A stretch of DNA of 64,000 nt from Peromyscus leucopus. Lineage: Eukaryota; Chordata; Mammalia; Rodentia; Cricetidae. The stretch is from the NCBI RefSeq assembly GCF_004664715.2, contig NC_051069.1, forward strand, positions 70,826,647 through 70,890,646, given 5' to 3'. A model generated the notes under the pieces. That model did not search any database. It saw only the letters and a program-made list of their open reading frames with translations, and had not been told where the DNA came from. The position numbers and the translations under genes were made by a program. Below are positions 10,925 through 20,399 of the stretch, piece after piece (within the stretch, counting starts at the first letter, position 1; every line of letters begins with the position of its first letter).

Positions 10925-13900
10925 CTAGAATCCACCTATGAGTGAGTACATAACATGACTGTCTTTCTGGGTTTGGGTTACCTCACTCAGGATGATTTTT
11001 TCTAGTTCCATCCATTTGCCTGCAAATTTCATGCTTTCATTGTTTTTCTCTGCTGAGTAGTACTCCATTGAGTATATGTACCACATTTTTTTCATCCATT
11101 CTTCCGTTGATGGGCATCTAGGTTGTTTCCAGGTTCTGGCTATTACTAACAGTGCTGCTATGAACAGAGCTGAGCATGTATCTTTATGGAATGAATCAGC
11201 ATTCCTTGGGTATATGCCCAAGAGTGGGATGGCTAGGTCTTGAGGTAGTTCGATTCCTAATTTTCTGAGAAACCGCCATACTGATTTCCACAGTGGTTGT
11301 ACAAGTTTACATTCCCACCAACAGTGGAGTGTTCCCTTTGCTCCACATCCTCTCCAACATTGGCTGTCATTGGTGTTTTTGATCGTAGCCATTCTAACAG
11401 GTGTAAGGTGGTATCTCAGAGTCATTTTGATTTGCATTTCTCTGATGATTAAGGATGTTGAGCATTTCTTTAAATGTCTTTCAGCCATTTGTAGTTTTTG
11501 TTTTGTGAATTCTCTGTTTAGCTCTTTAGCCCATTTTTTAATTGAACTGTTCAGTACTTTGATGTCTAGCTTCTTGAGTTCTTTATATACTGTGGAGATC
11601 AATCCTCTGTCAGATGTGGGGTTGGTGAAGATCTTTTCCCATTCTGTTGGCTGTCTTTTTGTCTTATTGACTGTGTGTTTTGCCCTGCAAAAGCTTCTCA
11701 GTTTCGAGAGGTCCCATTTATTAATTGTTGTGCTCAGGGTCTGTGCTGTTGGTGTTTTATTTAGGAAATGGTCTCTGGTGCCAATGTGTTCAAGAGTGCT
11801 TCCTATTTTCTTTTCTATTAAGTTTAGTGTAACTGGATTTATGTTCAGGTCTTTGATCCACTTGGACTTGAGTTTTGTGCATGGTGACAGATATGGATCT
11901 ATTTGTAATCTTTTACATATTGACATCCAGTTATGCCAGCACCATTTGTTGAAGATACTTCTTTTTTCCATTGTATAGTTTTGGCTCCTTTGTCAAAAAC
12001 CAGGTGTTCATATGTGCATGGATTAATGTCAGGGTCTTCAAATCGATTCCATTGGTCCGTATGTCGGTTTTTATACCAGTACCAAGCTGTTTTTATTACT
12101 ATAACTCTATAGTAGAGTTTGAGGTCAGGGATGGTGATGCCTCCAAGGGTTGCTTTATCTTTTAGGATTCTTTTAGCTATCCTGGGTCTTTTGTTTTTCC
12201 ATATAAAGTTGAGTATTTTTCTTTCCAAGTCAGAGAATAATTGTGTTGGGATTTTGATGGGGATTACATTGAATCTGAAGATTGCTTTTGGTAAGATTGC
12301 CATTTTTACTATGTTAATCCTACCTATCCATGAGCATGGGAGATACTTCCATTTTCTGATATCTTCTTCAATTTCTTTCTTTAGAGATTTAAAGTTCTTA
12401 TCAAAAAGGTTCTTCACTTGTTTAGTTAGTGTTATCCCAAGGTATTTTTTTAATATTTGTGGCTTTTGTAAAGGGTGATGTTTCTCTGACTTCTTTCTCA
12501 GTCCTTTTATCATTTGTGTATAGGAGGGCTACTGATTTTTTTGAGTTGATCTTGTATCCTGCCACTTTACTGAAGGAGTTTATCAGCTGTAGGAGTTCCC
12601 TGGTAGAGTTTTTGGGGTCACTTATGTATACTATCATATCATCTGCAAATAGTGAAAGTTTGACTTCTTCCTTGCCAATTTGTATCCGTTTGATCTCTTT
12701 TTGTTGTCTTATTGCTCTAGCTAGAACTTCTAGTACTATATTGAATAAATATGGGGAGAGTGGACAGCCTTGTCTTGTTCCTGAATTTAGTGGTATCGCT
12801 TTGAGTTTCTCTCCATTTAATTTGATGTTTGCTGTTGGCTTGCTATAAATTGCTTTTATTATGTTTAGAAATGCTCCTTGTATTCCTGATCTTTCTAAGA
12901 CCTTTATCATGAAGGGGTGTTGGATTTTGTCAAAGGCTTTTTCAGCATCTAAGGAGATGATCATGTGGTTTTTTTCTTTCAGTTTGCTTATATGGTGTAT
13001 TACATTGACTGATTTTCGTATGTTGAACCATCCTTGCATCCCTGGGATGAATCCTACTTGGTCGTGATGGATGATTGTTTTGATGTATTCTTGGATTCAG
13101 TTTGCCAATATTTTGTTGAGTATTTTTGCATCAATGTTCATGAGGGAGGTTGGTCTGTCGTTCTCTTTCTTTGTTGCATCTTTGTGTGGTTTGGGTATCA
13201 GGGTAATTGTAGCCTCATAAAAAGAGTTTGGTAGTGTTCCTTCTGTTTCTATTGTGTGGAACACTTTGAAGAGTATTGGTATTAGTTCTTCTTTGAAAGT
13301 CTGGTAGAATTCTGCACTGAAACCATCTGGTCCTGGGCTTTTTTTGGTTGGGAGACTTTTGATGACTGTTTCTATTTCTTTAGGAGTTATTGGTCTATTT
13401 AAATGGTTTATCTGGTTTTGATTTAATTTTGGTATGTGGTATTTATCCAGAAAATTGTCCATTTCTTCCTGGTTTTCAATTTTTGTGGAGTACAGGTTTT
13501 CGAAGTATGATCTGATGATTCTCTGGATTTCCTCATTGTCTGTTGTTATGTCTCCCTTTTCATTTCTGATTTTGTGAATTTGGGTGCTCTCTTTTTGCCG
13601 TTTGGTTAATTTGGCTAGGTATTTGTCTATCATGTTGATTTTTTCAAAGAACCAACTCTTTGTTTCATTGATTTTTTGTATTGTTCTCTATTTCGTTGAT
13701 TTCAGCCCTCAATTTGATTATTTCCTGGCGTCTATTTCTCCTGGGTGAGTTTGTTTCTTTTTGTTCTAGAGCTTTCAGTTGTGCTGTTAATTCATTGGTA
13801 TGGGATTGCTCCATCTTCTTCATGTGTGCATTTAGAGCTATATTTTCCTCTTAGCACTGCTTTCATAGTGTCCCATAAGTTTGGGTATGTTGTACTTTCA

Positions 13901-14745
13901 TTTTCATTGAATTCTAGGAAATATTTAATTCTTTCTTTATTTCTTCCTTGACCCATTGATGTTTCAGGTGGGCATTATTCAGTTTCCATGAGTTTCTGGG
14001 TTTTCTATAATTTTTGTGGTTGTTGAGGTCTAACTTTAAGGCATAGTGGTCTGATAAGATACAGGAGGTTATTCCAATTTTTTTTGTATCTGTTGAATTT
14101 TGTTTTGTGTCCAAGCATGTGGTCAATTTTTGAGAAGGTTCCATGGGGTGCTGAGAAGAAGGTATATTCTTTTGTGTTAGGATGGAATATTCTGTAGATA
14201 TCTATTAGGTCCATTTGAGTCATAACATCTGTTAGGTCCTTTATTTCTTTGTTAAGTTTCAGTCTGGTAGATCTATCTTTTGGTGATAGTGGTGTGTTAA
14301 AATCTCCCACTACTAACGTGTGGGGTTTGATGTGCGTTTTAAACTTTAGTAGTGTTTCTTTTATGAATGTGGGTGCTTTTGTATTTGGAGCATAAATGTT
14401 TAGAATCGAGACTTCATCCTGGTGGATTTTTCCCGTGATAAATATGTAATGTCCATCCTGATCTCTTTTGATTGATTTTAGTTTGAAGTCTATTTTATTA
14501 GATATTAGGATAGCTACACCAGCTTGTTTCTTAGGTCCATTTGCTTGGAAAGCCTTTTCTCAGCCCTTTACTCAGAGGTAGTGTCTGTCTTTGAAGTTAA
14601 GGTGTGTTTCTTGTATGCAGCAGATGGATGGGTCCTGATTTCTTATCCATTCTGTTAGCCTGTGTCTTTTTATAGGTGAGTTGAGACCATTGATATTGAT
14701 GGATATTAATGACCAGTGATTGTTAATTCCTGTTATTTTTTGTGG
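10925..14745 (-). pseudogene. L1 ORF2 (endonuclease-reverse transcriptase), disrupted
   Basis: ORF2 normally encodes an APE-type endonuclease, a reverse transcriptase and a cysteine-rich C-terminus that copy L1 RNA at nicked DNA. Here the start region near 14740 reads ATA where an ATG might be. The endonuclease part near 14575-14555 shows two in-frame TGAs; downstream the motifs GDFNTPLS and [10 protein letters not shown] remain (14310-14005). The RT part (13633-12422) is open except for one TGA at 13097-13099, apparently an Arg CGA changed at its CpG. It includes [26 protein letters not shown] and the catalytic FADD (12638-12649). Frame changes follow near 12480 and 11950. The last 348-codon frame (11971-10925) holds the Cys-rich region (CWRGCG...CWWECK) and ends SLIGGF. 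Confidence 0.93.
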
Positions 14746-14786
14746 TTGTGTTATGTTGTCCTTCTGTGGTGTATGTTGGTGTAGGA

Positions 14787-15957
14787 TTATCTATTGCTTG
14801 ATTTTTCATGGATGTGTTTAGCTTCTTTGGGTTGGATTTTCCCTTCTAGTGCTTTCTGTAGGGCTGGGTTTGTGGACAGGTATTGATTAAATCTGATTTT
14901 ATCCTGGAATATTTTGTTTACTCCGCCTATGGTGATTGAGAGTTTTGCTGGGTATAATAGTCTGGGTTGGCATCCGTGGTCTCTTAGTGTCTGCATGAGA
15001 TTTGTCCATGATCTTCTAGCTTTCATAGTCTCTATTGAGTAGAGTAGAGTAGAGTGTTATTCTGATGGGTTTGCCTTTATATGTTACTTGGACTTTTTCC
15101 TTTGTGGCTCTTAATATTTTTTCTTTGTTCTGTGTGTTTAGTGTTTTGATTATTATGTGGCGAGGGGACTTTTTTTTTTGGATCCAACCTATTTGGTGTT
15201 CTGTAAGCTTCTTGTATCTTCATAGGTATTTCTTTCTTTAGTTTAGGAAACTTTTCTTCTATGATTTTGTTGAATATATTTTCTGTGCCTTTGAGTTGGT
15301 ATTCTTCTCCTTCTTCTATCCCTATTATTCTTAGGTTTGGTCTTTTCATGGTGTCCCAAATTTCCTGGACATTTTGTGTTACGACTTTTTTGTCTTTAAT
15401 GTTTTCTTTGACTGACGCATCTATTTTCTCTATCATGTCTTCAGTGTCAGAGATTCTCTGTTCCATCTCTTGCAATCGGTTGGTTATGCTTGTTTCTGTA
15501 GTTCCTGTTCGTTTAGTCAGGATTTCTATTTCCAGCATTCCCTCAGCATGTGTTTTCTTTATTGTCTCAAATTCATTTTTCAGATTTTGGAATGTTTCTT
15601 TCATCTGTTTAATTGCTTTTTCTTGGCTTGATTTGATTTCTTCCCATTTTTTGTTCATTTTTTTTCTTCCATTTCTTTAAGGGAGTTTTTTATTTCCACT
15701 TTAATGGAGTTTTTCATTTCCTCTTTAAGGAAAGTTTTTATTTCCTCTTTGAGGGAATGTTTTATTTCTTCTTTAAGGGCCTCTATCATCTTCTTAAAGT
15801 CATTTTTAGGGTTGATTTCTTCTGTTTCTTCTGTCTTGGTATGTTCAGGTCTTGCAGGTGTAGAATCACTAAATTCTGATGTTGCCATATAGGTCTTTAT
15901 GTTGTTGCCTGTATTTTTGCACTGGCGTCTACTCATCTCTTCCTCTGTGTGGTGCAA
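14787..15957 (-). pseudogene. L1 ORF1 (RNA-binding chaperone), disrupted
   Basis: ORF1p trimerises through a coiled coil and binds L1 RNA. Three frames carry it. 15957-15655 holds the N-terminus and an acidic-basic helix with an 8-residue repeat. 15658-15077 holds the rest of the coiled coil and the RRM (PNLRIIGIEEGEEY). 15026-14787 holds the C-terminal domain (SWTNLMQTLRDHG to IQPKEAKHIHEKSSNR). Frame changes coincide with a T8 run (15658-15665), a T10 run (15170-15179) and a GTAGA tandem tract (15036-15057), all on the plus strand. No full-length product is possible. Confidence 0.92.
15681..15776 (-). repeat. 24-bp tandem repeat in ORF1 coiled coil
   Basis: Four units start near 15681, 15705, 15729 and 15753. 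On the minus strand each encodes 8 residues of the LKEEIKxx type (LKEEIKHS, LKEEIKTF, LKEEMKNS, IKVEIKNS). Confidence 0.9.
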
Positions 15958-16428
15958 GTGGTGTCTGTGTCTGAGAGTGCCTCTCTTGTTCTAATTTTTA
16001 GTCTTGGTTTAGTAGGGGTTCTTGGTTAAATTGGTGCTATTTGGCTATTTCTTCAGGGGCAGCTGATTTCAGTTGGTGAAGTATATACTTATGATTCTGG
16101 TGATCTGGTTTGGTGGCTGGGTAGCGCCTTCTTCTGTGTTCCCAGGTCACGTTTTGTTCATTTGTCAACTCCTCAGCTGATCTTGTTTATTCAGACTTCC
16201 AACTGTAGGCATCTGAATCCTCTCCCAGATGGGTTTTTGCTGAGCGGGGTAGTCTCACCAACACCTCCAAGTTGTTGGGTTTCACAGGATCAGCAGCTGG
16301 GCCCTGGGTTGTCCTCAGACTGAGTGTTCAGATTCATTCTGGTTCCATCCCATGGAGATAGCTTCTTCCCCAGGTGTTGGGGTTAGAGGCGTCCCTGTTC
16401 CAAGCAGTGTCTGCTTGTCTCCGTCCCT

Positions 16429-16923
16429 GGGCCTGTCTACCTCTGTGGTCCACCGCCGCTGGGCCTGTATGTCTCTGCCGGCTGCAGCCGCGGGCCTACC
16501 TACCTCTGCTTGTCACTGCTGCCGGGCTGTCTACCTCTGCGGGCTCCTACCGGGCCTGTATGTCTGTGCCGGCTGCCGCCAGGCCTGTATGTCCCTGTCG
16601 GCCGCCGCCACCGGGCCTGTCTACCTCTGCGGGCTGCCGCTGGGCCTGTATGTCTCTGCCGGTTCCCGCCGGGCCTGAATGTCTCTGTTGGCCACTGCCG
16701 GGCCCGTCTACCTCCGCGGGCCGCTGCCACAGGCCTACCTGCGTCTGCTTGTCTCCACCGCTGGGCCTGTCTATCTCTGTGGGCTACCGCTGGGCCTGAA
16801 TGTCTCTGCCGGCTGCCACGGGGCCTGAATGTCCTTGTCGGCCGCCGGTGCCGGCCCGTCTACCTCTGCAGGCCACTTCCGCGGGCCTACATGCGTCTGC
16901 TTGTCTTGGCCACCAGGCCTGTC
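16429..16923 (-). promoter_or_regulatory. L1 5' UTR promoter array of ~30-bp GC-rich units
   Basis: About 16 imperfect units beginning GGGCCTG or a variant, with spacings of 28-33 bp, up to the 5' target duplication. Rich in CpG, unlike the rest of the AT-rich window. Mouse L1s drive transcription from tandem monomers of about 200 bp; by position this array should be the promoter, though that role is inferred. Units fall into types that repeat in a fixed five-unit order (see findings). Confidence 0.85.
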
Positions 16924-16938
16924 TTAAGTCACTTATTC
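16924..16938. other. Target-site duplication, right copy
   Basis: TTAAGTCACTTATTC, identical to 10871-10885; abuts the L1 5' end. Confidence 0.95.
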
Positions 16939-16984
16939 AAGAATAAGTGGGTCAAGAAAGAAAATCTTTTTATAATTAAGAAAA
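16939..16984 (+). mobile_element. Old L1 ORF2, continuation
   Basis: AAGAATAAGTGGGTCAAGAA and the following A-rich bases encode a decayed EWVKKEN-like stretch. It continues the L1 interrupted at 10870. Confidence 0.65.
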
Positions 16985-19900
16985 ATTTTTATTCATTTTA
17001 CATACCAATCACAGATCCCCTTGTCTTCCCTCTGTAGATGTAACCAACCATCTTATTAAATAAGAAACACAGAAACAATGTAAAAGAGAAAGTCAAGAGG
17101 TCAGAGCTCAGAGCTAAAATCTCACCCTTCCTCCTCTGTGTCCCAGCTTCTCGAAAGAGAGCTATTTCCTGTGTGTAAGTCGTTTTTTCTAGTCATTCTG
17201 CCTTCTCATTGGTTATAAACCCAAACACGTGACTGCCTCGTCACTGTCTGAATGTACAGCCCCCTAGATCTTAAAGGCATATGTCTCCAATGCTGGCTGT
17301 ATCCCTGAACACACAGAGATCTATGGGATTAAAGGCGTGTGCCACCACCGCCACACTCTTGCTATGGCTCTAATAGCTCTGACCCCCGGGCATCTTTATT
17401 TATTAACATACAATCAAAATCACATTTCAGTACAATTAGAATACCACCACATTAATAAAAAGAAAAAAAAGAAAAAGGTTATAACTAACAAAAGAAAAAC
17501 TATATATAAAAGTACAATAACTATATACAATATATACAAGTAATAAATACCTAAACAGGTATTTGACAAATCAGAGAAAATAATTCCATTATCTATCCTA
17601 TTTTGGTAAATCCAAGATGTATCTAATGCACTTTCTATCCTAATTAATTTTCAACTATAACTAACTAATCTTCAACCATAACTAACTAATCTTCAACTCC
17701 CTCAGAGACCCAAGAAGGGAATAATATTAGCTAACAAAAATAAAAACAGGAAGTGCATGCAAGCAACTTCCAAAAAATTTGCGAGTTGACAGAAACAGCC
17801 AGCTGCCTGGGCAGTCACCTGAGGTTTCTCCGCAGTGTTGGGGCATCATCTTCAGCCTATAGGCTTAGTGTATCTGACAGACTCATTTGTGAAGTAGGAT
17901 GTACACAAGGTCAACAGTTCAACCTCACATTGGGTGAGAGCAGTCCATGTACCAGAAACACCTGAATTCCACTAGTGTCCTGTCATGATTCAGGATTTTA
18001 AATTCTGGAAATTGTTGACAGTTTTTTAATTCAGCTGTTCATTCTTCTTGACTGTGTATATACGGCTTCATCTCAGCATCCCCTTCTTCTCCACATTCCT
18101 CTATTAAATGCCAGTCTACTTTCGAGAGGCATGAGCTTTCAGCTGCTGTTCCATTGTACAACAGAAGCCATCAGCCCTCTGCCTGTTAAGCTGCCTTCGA
18201 AGAAAAGGGCACTGTACCTTTTCCGGATGCGAAGGCCACTTCAGGGATGGGGCCATATTGTCCTGGCCTCAGAACATGCCTTTTGATAAAGCCATAACCA
18301 CACTTGTTTTGGCAAGAATCAGTAGTCCCTTGTTTCGTGTTCTGTCTGTCCATTTTGTCCTGTCAATTTGAGGATACTTTGTTGTCCAGTGGCTAACTTT
18401 TGTCACAATGAAAGTTGACTCCGTATACAGTTTCTTCAATGCCCATATTTTCTCTGAAGTAGATTGGTACTGCCAGGGGCCGACATGTCTCAAAAAAGAA
18501 AAATTTTCTAAGTTATTAAAACATTTTAAATGCCATATTCTGTAGATCTCTGAAGGGTTTGAAGATGACCTGTCTAAAACATCTCTGCTCAATTTTTAAA
18601 ACATATCTAATATGACTACAAGTTCTATTGTAATGTCTAACTACTAACTTTCATTTCTTTATATCCTAATAGTTGGTAATAATAACATTCAAGGATCAGA
18701 ATTTTGCATTACATTGTTAAGTGAATGGTATAAATACAATTAGAAATATACATATAGCATTTTCTAACAATATCAGTTTCAAATTTGTATACAATATAAA
18801 ACAATCCAATCCAATGTAAAGTATTTAAAACTAGTAATTGTCTTTTTCTTTTCTTTCTTTTTTTTAAAACAAGAACCTTAAATCTAATCTCATTTGCTTA
18901 GCCTTTTTCCTAACCCTTGACAATAACTTGTAACCAACCCCCCTAAATAATGAAAATTATCCCAGACCCAAAACCCATTAAAAAGACCAAAAACCACCCG
19001 CCCCATGCCACCTCTTTGGGAATGTGGGCGTTGTATTCTTAAAATTGCTTCCTGCTGGGTATGGGCGAAGTTTTCTTTATCCTGAAAGAAAAATTTTTAG
19101 GTTAATTGTCAAATTCTAGGAGAGGTAACTATATCCTTCATTATCCAGTCTGTGTATAATGCCAAAGTTCAGGGTTTATCTCAAGTCCTTATTCAAGTAG
19201 TTTTTGAGACTGGATCATCTCAGCTAGTCATCTCAAAATTGCTCTGAGCACCTTGTAGTTCAAAGCTGATCTGTGGATGATGTTTGTCAGCTTAATGATA
19301 TTATTATTGTCCACATGGAATTGTTGTTGTTGTGGGGCCCCATCTTCTTTCTGGAGACTTCAGTTGATGTTAGGCCTGGCCATGATTTCCTGCAGAAAAC
19401 TGGTAAGAGACTCGAACACAAAAACATATATATGCAGCTAGCCTTTTTTCTAGAATTAGTTAGTACTCTATATGACCATTCATATCTTAACAAAGTTTAA
19501 AATGTATATATATATATTAATCTTGTAAATTTTGATATAAAATTTATACTTTAAGAAAAGTTTAAAGAATCAGAATAGAATCAAAGAGTTGAGATTAGTA
19601 ATAGAATAGTCCCTTAATTGCAATACACCTTCCCCAGACCCTGCGACCTACCTTTCACTTAATTTGTGAGTTACACCATTAAATAAATATCCTTTTAACT
19701 ACGAGAAAAAAAAAAAAAAGGTGTGAAGATGCCGGTAAGCCACCAGCCACATGGCAAGGTACAGATTTATAAAAATGGATTAATTTAAGATATAAGAACA
19801 GTTAGCAAGAAGCCTGCCACGGCCATACAGTTTATAAGTATTATAAGCGTCTGAGTGGTTATTTTATATGTGGATTGTAGGACTGCGGGGTTTGGTGGAA

Positions 19901-20140
19901 GCTGGAGAGAAGCCCTCCAGCAACATCCCTCCTTCTGCTCCTCCCCAACTTTTCCTTTCTCAACCTACCCTCTGTTCCCTCCTCCAAAAAGGTAAGATCT
20001 CCTATGGGGAGTCAGCAGAGCCTGGTGCATTCAGTTGAGGCAGGTTTAAGTCCTTCCCCCTGCATCAAGGCTGTGCAAGGCATCCCACTATAGTTAATGG
20101 ACTCCAAAAAGCAAGCTCATGCACCAGGGATGCATCCATC
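16985..20140 (-). mobile_element. L1 3' end, 5'-truncated and split
   Basis: Two parts, 16985-17032 and 19926-20140. The first is an antisense tail and end (ATTCATTTTACATACC, CACAGATCCCC). The second continues with CTCCTCCCCAACTTTTCC, CTCCTATGGGGAGTCAGCAG and CATCAAGGCTGTGCAAGGCA, recognisable as an antisense rodent L1 3' UTR. The 2.9-kb element between them splits it cleanly. Confidence 0.75.
17033..19925. mobile_element. 2.9-kb LTR-type composite element with 6-bp duplication
   Basis: A 2,893-bp unit, TGTAGATG...CAGCAACA, flanked by TCCCTC at 17027-17032 and 19926-19931; 6 bp fits class II (ERVK-like) integration. The left 400 bp contain a B1-like scrap (GGGATTAAAGGCGTGTGCCA near 17329). 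The right 200 bp match the 3' half of the LTR at 34948 (CACATGGCAAGGTACAGATT, AGCAAGAAGCCTGCCACGGC). An A13 tract (about 19707-19719), preceded by AATAAAT, separates that LTR piece from the interior. A 107-codon minus-strand frame (18592-18269) matches nothing I know. Possibly a non-autonomous mys/MYSERV-like element; the name is from memory and unconfirmed. Confidence 0.7.
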
Positions 20141-20395
20141 AAAGAAGGGCTAGCTATTTTCTTCAGTGGTGTAGCCACTGGTAAGTTGGAGGTGTTCAGC
20201 AAACAGCCCCTACTTATGGTCACATAAATAACTTATTAATATCAATGAGAAACAGGCACATACAAAGACATGAATATCAGAGGGGGCTACTTGGGAAGAA
20301 GGAGGTCAACATGAGTAGAAAGGGAATGAGAGTCTTATCGTCAAAATACCTTCATATACCTTAATATGTCCAAAACAAAAAGACAAACCTAGACA
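20141..20395 (+). mobile_element. L1 (Lx-like) 3' end, plus strand
   Basis: TTTTCTTCAGTGGTGTAGCC, a purine-rich GGGGGCTACTTGGGAAGAAG, and an AAAATACCTTCATATACC end are typical of an old rodent L1 3' UTR terminus. Confidence 0.6.
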
Positions 20396-20399
20396 CATA

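Larger units (their letters stand above)
10886..16923 (-). mobile_element. Full-length L1 retrotransposon, degenerate
   Basis: A 6,038-bp minus-strand insertion bounded by identical 15-bp target duplications. From its 5' end (right) it has a GC-rich tandem-repeat promoter, a non-repetitive 5' UTR, ORF1, ORF2 and a short A-rich end. The left edge reads TTTTGTTTTTTTG, an antisense A tail. The body is close to the L1 at 37028-39469, so one family. Both ORFs are broken, so it is not autonomous. It lies inside an old L1 of opposite orientation. Confidence 0.95.

Noticed and set aside
11370..11978. 202-codon hydrophobic plus-strand frame resembling a membrane protein
   Set aside because: It is the complement of L1 ORF2; A-rich L1 coding strands give T-rich, hydrophobic antisense frames.
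16352..17037. Cys/Pro/Leu-rich frames of 108-175 codons
   Set aside because: They read the L1 promoter repeats antisense to the element; openness comes from GC-rich tandem units.
18269..18592. 107-codon minus frame as a possible gag-like gene
   Set aside because: It lies in the 2.9-kb composite element and matches no retroviral motif that I can point to. Kept only as a note under that element.
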